Positions 45,007 through 53,961 of a DNA stretch of 64,000 nt are shown here, one piece after another. The stretch comes from Candidatus Methylobacter oryzae (GTDB taxonomy: Bacteria; Pseudomonadota; Gammaproteobacteria; Methylococcales; Methylomonadaceae). The translations under genes and the position numbers were made by a program. Below the pieces are notes generated by a model that saw only the letters and a list, made by a program, of their open reading frames with translations, made no database searches and was not told the DNA's origin. The DNA lies in contig NZ_RYFG02000025.1 in assembly GCF_003994235.2 (NCBI RefSeq), positions 23,657 to 87,656 on the forward strand, in the 5' to 3' direction. Each line of letters opens with the position of its first letter. The first letter of the stretch is position 1.

Positions 45007-48000
45007 TGCGAATTTTAGCGATACGCGGAAAAAACCTGGCAAGCCTGGCCGAGCCGTTCGAGATTTTATTGAATTCCGGGCCGTTGGAGCAGGCCGGGTT
45101 ATTTGCGATTACCGGCCAAACCGGCGCCGGCAAAAGCACGATTCTGGATGCGTTGTGTCTGGCGCTGTACGATAAAGTCCCGCGCTTGCCGGACGGCCAC
45201 GGTTTTGCGGTCGGCCATAAAGACGAGGACGAAAACCTGCGCGTGACCAGCAACGACGTGCGTTCGATACTGCGCCGCGGCACTGCCAACGCCTATGCAG
45301 AAGTGGATTTTATCGGCAAGGACAAGCAGCATTACCGGGCGCGCTGGGAAGTCAGCAAGGCTCGAGGCAAAGCGGACGGTCGCTTGCAACCGCAAGAAGT
45401 CATGTTGACTAAAATCGACGATGACCAGCGCATCGGTCAGGGCAAGAAAAACACGTTGGAAACGATCAGCGAGCTGATCGACCTTAACTTCGACCAGTTT
45501 CGCCGTTCGGTGCTGCTGGCCCAAGGTGATTTTGCCGCATTTTTAAAAGCCAAAAAAGACGAACGTTCCAGTTTGCTGGAACGCATCACCGGCACCGAAC
45601 TGTATTCCGAGCTGTCCATCGCTGCATTCGAGCGGGCCAGACAGGAAAAGGATGCGCTAAGCCGGATTGCAAGTCGGATACAGGACCAAATCCCGCTGGA
45701 TGCCGATGCCCGCCAACAGCTCGAACAGCAACGGGATCAACTTGTCGGCCAGTTGGCCGAGCTGGATCAACAAATTGCCGGCAACCAAAAAATCATCGAT
45801 TGGTACGCCGAGCTGAAAAAGCTGCAACAAGCCGAACAAGCCGCTCGCGACAATCTTGCCGTCAGCCGGCAGGCATCGGATGTGGCTGAAGCCGACCGGC
45901 AATGGCTACGCAAAGTCGAAGCCGCGCAACCGTTAAGGCCGCTGTTGGCGCAATATCAAACGGCAAATGCCGAACACCGGGATGCCGAGCAAAAATCCAA
46001 AGACAGCAGCGCCCAGCAAACAGCCGCCGAAATAAAGCTGCAAAGCGCAACGGAACTGTTAGCTACGCAGGCCAAAGCATTAGCCGAAGCCGAACAACAG
46101 CAACAGCAGGCGCAACCATTGTTAATTCAAGCCAGGGCGTTGGATACCCGCATTGATGTGATCCGCCAAGCGGTCGAAAGCCTGACTATTGAAGAAAGCC
46201 AGCTATTTACCGCGTTGGGCAGTGCCGAAAAAGAGCAGCAATCACTACTCACTCGACAGGCTGAGCAGACCGCGAAACTGCAACAGCTTACTATCTGGCT
46301 GGAGCAAAATCAGGCAATTAAACCGATTGCTGCCGAATGGAAGCGATGGGATGGAGAGTTGGAACGCTACCAAGCACTGAACGCCAGGAAAATAGAGGCG
46401 GCGCTGAATGCTGAGCGGCTAAGGTTGGCGATTGCCAACGATGAACGCAGTTTGGCGGAATTAAAATCGGCGATCGACGACAGTGATAAAAAGCTCGAAC
46501 AGCATCAGCAAACGCTGGCGCAATTGAAAATACAGGACGGCCGGCAGTCCCTGGAAGACTTGCATCGTGATAAAGACGAGCTTGACGCCAAGCGTGAGCA
46601 AATTACGCAAGCATTGAGCCTGGCTAGCAATGCGCAGGGCCTTCAACAGGCAATCAAGCAGGATCAGGACAAACTGGCAGCGGTCGAGCAGGCGACAAAA
46701 GACGGCATGCTGCAACTGCAAAGTTTAAACCGGGAGCAGGCCGCGAATGGCGCGGCCCTAGCCGAAGCGAGAAAGGCTTTGGAGTTGATGCAGGCGATAA
46801 CACATAAAAACGCCGAACAATTCCGCTCGTTGTTGCAGGACGATCAGCCGTGTCCGGTTTGCGGAGCGCTCGAGCATCCCTGGAAAACGCATGCCAGCCT
46901 GGGCAATGAGCAGGCCGAGGCTCAGTCGGCGCGGGTCGCCGAGCTGGAAAGCCGGCATGAAACGCTGATTAAAACTATCGCCGAACTGACCAACAGTATC
47001 AGCCAGGGCGAGACTCAAAAAACAGAGTTGGCCGATAAGCTGTCTGAAGCGCGGACAAAACTGGTTCAATACGGTCATGATTGGAGCGCTGTAGCGATGA
47101 CCGATAAAGCGGATTTTCCGGTCACAGATAGTCGTCTTTTACCGGCGCTGAAAAGCCAGGGCGAGCAGATCGATTCCGCGCTGGAGTTAATCAAGCAACA
47201 GCAAAAAGCGGCGCTGGAATTACAAAGACAGCTTAAAGCCGGGCAGGATTCATTCGCGGCCGAGCAACAAAATAAGGAAAGCTTGTCCGCCGAGTACGCC
47301 GCGCGGGATAAGCAACATGCCAAGAATAAAGCCGACCTCGAACATGCCGCCGCAGCCGTTGAGGACTTGGGCGGGCAACTGCAAGCGATTGTTACCTTAT
47401 TGGCGGCACCGTTTCGGCAGTTGGACAATTGGCAAGCCGATTTGCAGGGCGATGGCGCAAAATTCAGGCAGGTTTGTTCGGAGCAAGCGCAGCAGTTCTT
47501 ACTGATCGAACAGCAGGTTGAAGCTGTCGGCAAAGATTTGGAAAAAATCAATCATGACCAAAAGCTCGCCGAGCAGGCCTTAAATCAATGCCTGCAACAG
47601 CACCGGCTAAAACAAGAAGAGTTAAACAGCCGGACTGAACAGCAGCAAAAATTGTTGGCCGAGCGCGAGGTGGCGTTGCCGAACGTGAGCGCCGACAGTT
47701 ACGAACAAAGCGTCAATCAAGGCCTGCATTCCGCAAGAGTCGCCCACCAGCAGGCCGGCAGCCATGTCAGCCAGGCTGAAACCGACCTGGCAACGCATAA
47801 GCAGGCTCGCCAGCATTGGCAATCCGAGGTTGGCAGACGTTTAGACAACCTGGATAAAGCGGCGGCTGCGTTGAACCGGTCACTGGAAAAGCTTCAGATC
47901 GATGTTGAGCAATTAAACCGCTTGCTGGAAAAAGACGAGCACTGGCTGGCTGAACAGAAGGCCGGAATCGCGGAACTGGAGCGCGCACTGCAAGAGTCTG

Positions 48001-48734
48001 AAGCCTTATTAAAAGTTAAGTCCGACGATTGCGTTAAGCACCAAAATAATCCTGTCGATAAATCCGAGGAAGACGCGAATAAACAGTCGGCCGAATTACA
48101 GCAGCAAAGACAGCTTGCGCATAGCCGGAAAGAAGAGTGCGTCATACTGTTGCGGGAAGACGATAAAAAAACCGCAGCCGGGCAATTGTTAAAAGCCGAG
48201 CTGGACAGCCAGCAAGAGCGCTGGAAGCAATGGGAAAGCCTGAATGAATTGATCGGTTCAAAAAACGGCGCGAAGTTTCGGACCTTTGCGCAAAGCCTGA
48301 CTTTGGAAGCATTGCTGGCGCACAGCAACCGGCATCTTGAAGACTTCGCCAAACGCTATGCGTTGCAGCGCGTGCCGGGCAGCGATCTGGAGCTACAAAT
48401 CATCGACCGCGACATGGCCGACGACGTGCGTAGCGTCCACAGCCTGTCCGGCGGCGAAAGCTTCCTGGTGTCGTTGGCGCTGGCCTTGGGTTTGGCGTCG
48501 TTGTCGTCGAACAAAACCCAGGTCGAATCGCTGTTCATCGACGAAGGCTTCGGCAGTTTGGACCCGGAAACCTTGGATATAGCCATCGCCAGCTTGGATA
48601 CCTTGCAAGCGCTGGGCAGGAAAGTCGGCGTAATTTCGCATGTGCCTATTTTGGTGGAGCGGATTGGCGCGAAGGTGGTGGTTGAGAAGCAGGGCGGGGG
48701 AAGGAGCCGGGTTTTGATTGTTGGGGGGTATTGA
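45006..48734 (+). CDS. sbcC: Exonuclease subunit SbcC (Rad50-like)
   Basis: A 1242-residue SMC-like ATPase partner of SbcD. Walker A is TGQTGAGKST near residue 37. Two long coiled-coil arms rich in Gln, Glu and Ala flank the zinc hook CPVC (Cys616, Cys619), and the C-terminal half closes the head with LSGGESFLVSLALALG and Walker B LFIDEGFGSLD. The arm is longer than in E. coli SbcC (1048). Large antisense frames occur in this gene owing to its skewed codon use and are not genes. Confidence 0.96.
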   Translation: MRILAIRGKNLASLAEPFEILLNSGPLEQAGLFAITGQTGAGKSTILDALCLALYDKVPRLPDGHGFAVGHKDEDENLRVTSNDVRSILRRGTANAYAEVDFIGKDKQHYRARWEVSKARGKADGRLQPQEVMLTKIDDDQRIGQGKKNTLETISELIDLNFDQFRRSVLLAQGDFAAFLKAKKDERSSLLERITGTELYSELSIAAFERARQEKDALSRIASRIQDQIPLDADARQQLEQQRDQLVGQLAELDQQIAGNQKIIDWYAELKKLQQAEQAARDNLAVSRQASDVAEADRQWLRKVEAAQPLRPLLAQYQTANAEHRDAEQKSKDSSAQQTAAEIKLQSATELLATQAKALAEAEQQQQQAQPLLIQARALDTRIDVIRQAVESLTIEESQLFTALGSAEKEQQSLLTRQAEQTAKLQQLTIWLEQNQAIKPIAAEWKRWDGELERYQALNARKIEAALNAERLRLAIANDERSLAELKSAIDDSDKKLEQHQQTLAQLKIQDGRQSLEDLHRDKDELDAKREQITQALSLASNAQGLQQAIKQDQDKLAAVEQATKDGMLQLQSLNREQAANGAALAEARKALELMQAITHKNAEQFRSLLQDDQPCPVCGALEHPWKTHASLGNEQAEAQSARVAELESRHETLIKTIAELTNSISQGETQKTELADKLSEARTKLVQYGHDWSAVAMTDKADFPVTDSRLLPALKSQGEQIDSALELIKQQQKAALELQRQLKAGQDSFAAEQQNKESLSAEYAARDKQHAKNKADLEHAAAAVEDLGGQLQAIVTLLAAPFRQLDNWQADLQGDGAKFRQVCSEQAQQFLLIEQQVEAVGKDLEKINHDQKLAEQALNQCLQQHRLKQEELNSRTEQQQKLLAEREVALPNVSADSYEQSVNQGLHSARVAHQQAGSHVSQAETDLATHKQARQHWQSEVGRRLDNLDKAAAALNRSLEKLQIDVEQLNRLLEKDEHWLAEQKAGIAELERALQESEALLKVKSDDCVKHQNNPVDKSEEDANKQSAELQQQRQLAHSRKEECVILLREDDKKTAAGQLLKAELDSQQERWKQWESLNELIGSKNGAKFRTFAQSLTLEALLAHSNRHLEDFAKRYALQRVPGSDLELQIIDRDMADDVRSVHSLSGGESFLVSLALALGLASLSSNKTQVESLFIDEGFGSLDPETLDIAIASLDTLQALGRKVGVISHVPILVERIGAKVVVEKQGGGRSRVLIVGGY

Positions 48735-48830
48735 GTTGGTTTAAATAAAGATAGACGAACACTATCTGGCTAAACGGATAATTTAATGTAATGATCGCTT
48801 CATTTATTGCTTGAACACGTCTATTAACCC

Positions 48831-49640
48831 ATGCCCGACATTTCCCAACACGGCCACAGCACCAATCTAATCGGTTTGGCGACTGCTTGCATGGCCAGTC
48901 ACGCTTTTAACGAAAATCCCAGGCCGTTGCATATTGCCGGCACCCGCGAATCGGCTTCGGGTTTGTTTGAGCAATTGCTGAGGCAAGCGACGCTCGACGA
49001 TTGCGGGCGGATATTTCAAGATTATATGTGCGTCGTTTTCGGTTTTGAAACCGAGCAACGGCTTCGAGACGATCATTCGGGACGGCGGCGTTACCGTAAC
49101 AGTTATTTGCGATTAATCCAGGACTGGGGGCTGGATTCAAACAACGCGCAAGGCGCTGTTTTTAAAGGCTGGGTCGAAAGCCGTTTCGGGCTGTTTCCTA
49201 CTTATCACAAACAACGCATATCCAGTTTTGTCAGTAAAGACTGGATCATGTATATCGAAGAAAAGATGAACAGCCGTTATCACAACAACTGCATTTATAT
49301 GCAGCTGGATCTTCTTTACGAATACTGCCAATGGGTTATCGAGCATTTCCAGTTTCCGGCCGCAACGCATAAAACGCTCTATCGCGGCGTCAATTCGCTG
49401 GAAGATCATTGGCTTGTCCGGGACGAAGATAAGCAGCATAAAATCGTCCGCTTCAACAGTATTGTTTCTTTTACCGATCGGCGCAGTATTGCCAGCGAAT
49501 TCGGTTCGTATATTCTGGAAGTCGAAGTGCCGATGGTTAAGTTGGTTTTTTTTAGTGAACTGCTGCCGCATCACGCGTTGCGCGGCGAAGCCGAGTATCT
49601 GGTAATCGGCGGCGATTATCGAGTCAAAGTGGAACGGTAA
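48831..49640 (+). CDS. draT: NAD+-dinitrogen-reductase ADP-ribosyltransferase
   Basis: DraT inactivates nitrogenase reductase (NifH) by ADP-ribosylating one Arg when ammonium or energy status changes. The 269-residue protein matches the family: RESASGLFEQLLRQ and FGFETEQR near the N-terminus, YHKQRISSFVSKDWIMYIEEKMNSRYHNN in the middle, the Arg of LYRGVN, the STS-like NSIVSFT, and the Glu of GEAEYLV at the end. The ATG at 48831 follows a 96-base gap after sbcC; no clear sigma-54 site was found there. draG follows four bases after its stop. Confidence 0.92.
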   Translation: MPDISQHGHSTNLIGLATACMASHAFNENPRPLHIAGTRESASGLFEQLLRQATLDDCGRIFQDYMCVVFGFETEQRLRDDHSGRRRYRNSYLRLIQDWGLDSNNAQGAVFKGWVESRFGLFPTYHKQRISSFVSKDWIMYIEEKMNSRYHNNCIYMQLDLLYEYCQWVIEHFQFPAATHKTLYRGVNSLEDHWLVRDEDKQHKIVRFNSIVSFTDRRSIASEFGSYILEVEVPMVKLVFFSELLPHHALRGEAEYLVIGGDYRVKVER

Positions 49641-49644
49641 CAAT

Positions 49645-50535
49645 ATGTCTAAAGAACAGCTGTTGGACAGGGCATTGGGCGCTTATTTAGGCCTTGCCTG
49701 CGGCGATGCGCTCGGCGCTACGGTCGAGTTTATGACGCCGAAACAAATCCAAAAACGCTACGGCGTGCATCGGGATATTATCGGCGGCGGCTGGCTCGGA
49801 CTGGAGGCGGGGCAAGTGACTGACGACACGCAAATGTCGCTGGCGATAGGTCAGGTTATTATCGACCACCAGGGCTGGAATATCCGGGCGGTTGCCGATA
49901 ATTTCGTCGCGTGGCTGGAAAGCAATCCGCCGGATATAGGCAACACCTGCCGGCGCGGCATCCTGCGCTACCGGGATAGCGGCGAGTTGTTCGGGGCGCC
50001 TCGCGAAGACAATGCAGGAAACGGTGCTTGCATGCGTAATTTGCCGGTCGTGCTGTCGACTTTAAACCGGCCGGACTTTTTTGGTGAATGGAGCCTGCAA
50101 CAGTGCCATATTACGCATAATCATCCGTTATCGAATGCGGCGACGTTAACCTTGGGGCGGATGGTTGAGCGTTTGGTTAACGGCTTGGATTGCAAACAGG
50201 AAGCCGAGCAGTTGATTAGCCAGCATGGCGAATTTGCCTATGATCCTTATCCGGGCAAAGCCTCGGCTTATATTGTCGATACCGTGCAGACGGTTTTGCA
50301 TTATTTTTTCAGCACCGATAGTTTTGAGTCTTGCCTGATTGGGACGGTTAATCAGGGCGCCGATGCCGATACGACCGGTGCGCTGGCCGGGATGCTGGCA
50401 GGCGCCAAATATGGTGCCGGGCAGATTCCGGAGCGTTGGTTAACTAGGCTGGATCAACAGGTCGCCGCTCAAATCCGCGAACAAACGGCAGTGCTGGTCC
50501 GGATTTCTGAAGATCATTCAATACGGCCGGAGTAA
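49645..50535 (+). CDS. draG: ADP-ribosyl-[dinitrogen reductase] hydrolase
   Basis: DraG removes ADP-ribose from NifH and reactivates it. It is a dinuclear-manganese ADP-ribosylhydrolase of 296 residues. Metal motifs are ACGDALGATVEF (N-terminal), TDDTQMSLA near residue 55, and QGADADTTGALAGMLAGA in the last quarter. It starts four bases after draT with its ribosome site inside draT. No nif gene is in the window, so nitrogenase must lie elsewhere. Members also act on other ADP-ribosylated proteins, but the draT pairing supports the Nif role. A hairpin repeat follows its stop by 16 bases. Confidence 0.93.
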   Translation: MSKEQLLDRALGAYLGLACGDALGATVEFMTPKQIQKRYGVHRDIIGGGWLGLEAGQVTDDTQMSLAIGQVIIDHQGWNIRAVADNFVAWLESNPPDIGNTCRRGILRYRDSGELFGAPREDNAGNGACMRNLPVVLSTLNRPDFFGEWSLQQCHITHNHPLSNAATLTLGRMVERLVNGLDCKQEAEQLISQHGEFAYDPYPGKASAYIVDTVQTVLHYFFSTDSFESCLIGTVNQGADADTTGALAGMLAGAKYGAGQIPERWLTRLDQQVAAQIREQTAVLVRISEDHSIRPE

Positions 50536-50551
50536 CGCAGCCAAAAGCGGC

Positions 50552-50613
50552 GGTATAAAGCTGAGTTGAGCGGCTTGTCCGCTCAAACGAAACTTATGGC
50601 CTTTGGCTATAAA
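50552..50613 (+). repeat. 3'-UTR hairpin repeat, copy 2
   Basis: GGTATAAAGCTGAG, the stem TTGAGCGG (50566-50573) / CCGCTCAA (50579-50586) around CTTGT, then ACGAAACTTATGGCCTTTGG and CTATAAA. It lies 16 bases past the draG stop, same orientation. Compared with copy 1 a stem A-T pair is replaced by G-C (50572 with 50580), a compensatory change. Confidence 0.8.
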
Positions 50614-50688
50614 AATCGCGGCAAATTACATGCTTTGATAAAATTATATTAATTTCAGCCAACTGATGCGCTAAGTCACTATTCTGAC

Positions 50689-52020
50689 ATGAAAAAAGAA
50701 CCTGCCGCCAAATACCATAATAGCCATCAAGCCGTACTCGATCTCTTGCAAAAGCGTAAGCTGATCTCTGATTTGGTACATAAACAGGACATGCCGCATC
50801 ATGGTTTGGTCGAAGTATTGGTTCGCAAAGAGAATACAGCGCAATTGCAGCATACACTGAATCAATTGCCTCCTTCGGAAATTGCCCGTATTTTGGAAGA
50901 ATTGCCGGCTGAAGATCAATTGCTGATCTGGGAGCATTTGGAGGATGATCATAAGCAATCGATTTTGCTGGAAATTCCTACTTCCGTTCTGCAAATACTC
51001 GGTAAACAAGCCTACAAGACAGAAAAGTCCAGGGTTAAGGCGTTTAATTTACACGAAGGCCGGCTGCATGAAATTTCGATCAATACGCCTCAAGACTTGC
51101 TTGAGGCTAAGCCTATCTGGATTGATCTGGTTGCGCCGACGTTTGAGGACCGGATATGGGTCGGCGATATTTTCGGCATAGAGATTCCCGATCCGGATAA
51201 GTTGAACGATTTGGAGTCGAGCGCTAGATTCTACGTCGAAGAAAACGGCGAGATTCATCTGCATTCGGATTTCCTGCTGGACAAAGAGGATGTATCGCGC
51301 AATGTCGCAGTAGCTTTCATGCTGTATCGGGATATTTTGTTTTCGATTCGCAAGGAAGAGCTGCCTATTTTCCGGCTTCAGCGTTTACGCGCGCTGAGTC
51401 AGCCCAATTATGTTTCCGATTCACGGGATATGCTGCTGGATCTTTACGCCGCCAATGCCGAATATTCGGCTGACGCATTGGAGGATATTTATCTTGCGTT
51501 GGAGAGCGTTGGCAATCAGGTGCTTAGCAAGCAGATTAGCGATGAGGACGCGGCTAAGATATTGATCAATATTGCCAATGAAGAGGATTTAAACGGGCGG
51601 ATTCGCCGGAACGTGATGGATACGCGGCGTGCGGTGTCATTTCTGATGCGCAGCAAGTTTCTAGCAAAAAACCAATTGGAGTATTCCCAACAGATTTTAC
51701 GCGATATTGAATCGCTGGACGGGCATACTGCGTTCCTGTTCGACAAAATCAACTTCTTGATGGATGCTTCGGTGGGTTTTATCAATATCAACCAGAACAC
51801 GGTCGTCAAGCGGCTGACTGTTGTCAGCGTGGTGTTTATGCCGCTCAATGTATTGGCCGGTATTGGCGGTATGTCGGAATTCTCGATGATGACGCAAGGC
51901 ATTGCTTGGCCTATCTCTTACAGTATTTTTACAGCCGGACTGGTCGTGGTCGGCTGGCTGACTTATGCGATTCTGCGCTTCCTTGAAAAGCGCGAGCACG
52001 GTAGATTGGGTAAGCGTTGA
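50689..52020 (+). CDS. CorA-like transporter with MgtE-type N-terminal domain
   Basis: A 443-residue predicted divalent-cation transporter. Residues ~30-105 resemble the MgtE intracellular N domain (LVEVLVRKENTAQLQHTLNQLPPSEIARILEELP, then EDQLLIWEHL). The remainder is CorA-like: an alpha/beta cytoplasmic region, long stalk helices and two C-terminal membrane helices. The CorA selectivity loop, normally GMN, reads GMS (GIGGMSEFS near 395) at the end of the first membrane helix. The fusion joins a regulatory domain of one magnesium channel to the pore of another. Ion choice is therefore uncertain. It follows the hairpin repeat after draG. Confidence 0.85.
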   Translation: MKKEPAAKYHNSHQAVLDLLQKRKLISDLVHKQDMPHHGLVEVLVRKENTAQLQHTLNQLPPSEIARILEELPAEDQLLIWEHLEDDHKQSILLEIPTSVLQILGKQAYKTEKSRVKAFNLHEGRLHEISINTPQDLLEAKPIWIDLVAPTFEDRIWVGDIFGIEIPDPDKLNDLESSARFYVEENGEIHLHSDFLLDKEDVSRNVAVAFMLYRDILFSIRKEELPIFRLQRLRALSQPNYVSDSRDMLLDLYAANAEYSADALEDIYLALESVGNQVLSKQISDEDAAKILINIANEEDLNGRIRRNVMDTRRAVSFLMRSKFLAKNQLEYSQQILRDIESLDGHTAFLFDKINFLMDASVGFININQNTVVKRLTVVSVVFMPLNVLAGIGGMSEFSMMTQGIAWPISYSIFTAGLVVVGWLTYAILRFLEKREHGRLGKR

Positions 52021-52163
52021 TCGCAGATTGAAGCTGTCTTTTATCAATTGCCCCGCTAGCAAACAGAGATGATCTTTCGATCAGTGCCGGGAATGATAAT
52101 CCCCTTACTTTCAGCCTCGGTTATAATAACGGGCTGACATAACATCAATACAAAGAGGAACGC

Positions 52164-52886
52164 ATGCCGGTCGATATTTTACTCACAGTCCTTGCAACAT
52201 CTGTCATTCAGTCTATTTTTGGGGTGGGCGTTTTATTGTTCGGCACGCCTATCTTGCTGTTACTCGGTTATGACTATGTCAATGCCTTGGGAGTGTTGCT
52301 GCCGGTTTCTATCGCGATCAGCGCTTTACAGTTTGTCAGGCACTATGAAGATGTCGATATCAAATTTTATAAGAATGTGGTCGTTTACAGCATTCCGTTG
52401 GTGGTGCTGTTTTTAACGGTGGTGACTGCGGTCAAGGTCAATATCAGCCTGGTGGTCGGCCCGTTGCTGATTTTTGTCGCATTAAAGAATTTTTTACCGG
52501 CTATCGATAGGGCGCTACAATCCGTCGTCAGGTTTGAAAAACTTTACCTGATGGCAATGGGCTTGGTTCATGGGGTTAGTAACCTGGGCGGTTCGATGCT
52601 GACTGTGATCATTTACAGCAAGCACTATCCCAAGGATAAAACGCGGGTGACGGCCGCTGCCAGTTATGCGACGGTAGCCTCATGCCAGTTAGCCACATTA
52701 TTGTTACTCGGCAGTGATTTTACCGTGTCATTTGCCGATAAAGTAACCTTTGTTCAGATGGCGGTGGTGATGTTTTTGCTGACTGAAGAAATGCTTTATA
52801 ACGGGATTAATAACGAAAAATACAGCAAGATATTTGCGATGTTCTTATTTGCATCCGGTATCTTGTTAATAACAAAATCCTTATAA
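52164..52886 (+). CDS. TSUP (TauE/SafE) family permease
   Basis: A 240-residue polytopic membrane protein with about seven hydrophobic segments. The family signature ATSVIQSIFGVGVLLFGTPILLLLGYDYVNAL is in the first helices, and a repeat of the fold, VHGVSNLGGSMLTVIIYSKHY, follows the midpoint. TSUP proteins export sulfite, sulfoacetate or other small anions. The substrate is not clear. It precedes a DUF502 gene by 14 bases, with GAAGAAG as ribosome site for that gene, so the two are probably cotranscribed. Confidence 0.85.
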   Translation: MPVDILLTVLATSVIQSIFGVGVLLFGTPILLLLGYDYVNALGVLLPVSIAISALQFVRHYEDVDIKFYKNVVVYSIPLVVLFLTVVTAVKVNISLVVGPLLIFVALKNFLPAIDRALQSVVRFEKLYLMAMGLVHGVSNLGGSMLTVIIYSKHYPKDKTRVTAAASYATVASCQLATLLLLGSDFTVSFADKVTFVQMAVVMFLLTEEMLYNGINNEKYSKIFAMFLFASGILLITKSL

Positions 52887-52900
52887 CACTGGAGAAGAAG

Positions 52901-53491
52901 ATGAACGAAACGATTAAAAAACTGTTGAACTATTTCCTGATCGGCACCCTAGCGGTTATCCCGATTGTGGTTATCCTGCAAATCATGATTTTCGTCAAAG
53001 ACCGCGTTTCCGATTTATTTCAATTGGTTTACGTGTATGCGGATAACTACCTTTATACGATCCTGGTTTTCGCGATCAGTTTTTTACTGTTGGTTTATAT
53101 AGGTCGCAAGTTGGCTCATGAAGGCCGCTCTTGGGTTATTGCCGCATTTGATCATGTTATCGATAGAATTCCGGTAATCAATACGCTTTACCGGGTGCTT
53201 AAAAAGGTCATCAATATGTTCTCGTCGCATGACCGTACCATCTCCAAGGAAGTGGTTTATGTCGAATATCCTAAAGACGATATGTGGATGACTGCTTATG
53301 TAACGAACCGCCACGAAGATAAGTATGTATTGTTTATTCCCACCTCGCCAAATCCGACTTCCGGATTTACAGTCATCGTCGATAAATCCAAGGTTATTAA
53401 ATCAACGATGAATATCGAAGAGGCAAGTAGTTTTATTATCAGTGTCGGTGTTGATTACGGCAAAGTTTCGGAAATGAGCACATTGCCTTAA
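52901..53491 (+). CDS. DUF502 family membrane protein
   Basis: A 196-residue DUF502 protein. Two N-terminal membrane helices (about 8-30 and 50-68) are followed by the family core DRIPVINTLYRVLKKVINMFS and VEYPKDDMWMTAYVTNR. LFIPTSPNPTSGFTVIV comes next, then a short C-terminal segment. The role in bacteria is unknown; relatives in plants (COV/LCV) affect membrane organisation. It lies in a possible operon with the TSUP permease and a small lipoprotein. Confidence 0.88.
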   Translation: MNETIKKLLNYFLIGTLAVIPIVVILQIMIFVKDRVSDLFQLVYVYADNYLYTILVFAISFLLLVYIGRKLAHEGRSWVIAAFDHVIDRIPVINTLYRVLKKVINMFSSHDRTISKEVVYVEYPKDDMWMTAYVTNRHEDKYVLFIPTSPNPTSGFTVIVDKSKVIKSTMNIEEASSFIISVGVDYGKVSEMSTLP

Positions 53492-53526
53492 TCCAATTTA
53501 ATTAAAGTAGCGGCGGAGAATCATAG

Positions 53527-53748
53527 ATGAAATTAATAGTTAACATAGTACTTGCAGTTTTGCTATTGGCATCTGTAATTGGGTGCGGGAAAAAAGACGA
53601 CACGCCCGCGCCACCGCCGGCAAAAGCGGCCGAGACAGGTGTTTTTAAAGAACAAATGGAAGCACTGGATCAGGCCAAGCAAGTTGGGCAAATTCTTCAG
53701 GATGGGGCGGACCAGCAACGTCAAAAAATTGAAGAGCAATCGCAATAA
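53527..53748 (+). CDS. Small lipoprotein, unknown function
   Basis: A 73-residue protein with a lipoprotein signal peptide: KLIVNIVLAVLLLASVIGC, where Cys20 would be lipidated. The mature part has a Pro-rich stretch (DDTPAPPPAKAAE) and a Gln/Glu-rich amphipathic helix. No Asp at position +2, so outer-membrane sorting is expected. GGAG precedes the ATG by a few bases. Similar tiny lipoproteins are common and poorly conserved. Confidence 0.65.
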   Translation: MKLIVNIVLAVLLLASVIGCGKKDDTPAPPPAKAAETGVFKEQMEALDQAKQVGQILQDGADQQRQKIEEQSQ

Positions 53749-53961
53749 TCTAAAAATTGTAAAGCTCCGCTTTGATGTTTTTCTAGCTACCGGAAAACTA
53801 TAAATCGCCATTCCCCTTCGGCGAATGTAAAAAACGACTGCGGAATTGATGTAAGCCGTTTAGTCTGATTTTGTTGACTTTAGGGCGCTTGTTTGTTATC
53901 AATGAGCGTGCTGTCCAGCAAAAATAATAATAAATATAAATAATTACATCAGAGAGGGGGA

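Noticed and set aside
47075-47551. Cys/Ser-rich 158-codon frame antisense to sbcC
   Set aside because: Caused by Gln/Ala-rich coiled-coil codons read in reverse; similar frames occur along the whole gene.
48735-48830. Sigma-54 promoter for draT
   Set aside because: No GG-N10-GC spaced element with flanking consensus was found in the gap.
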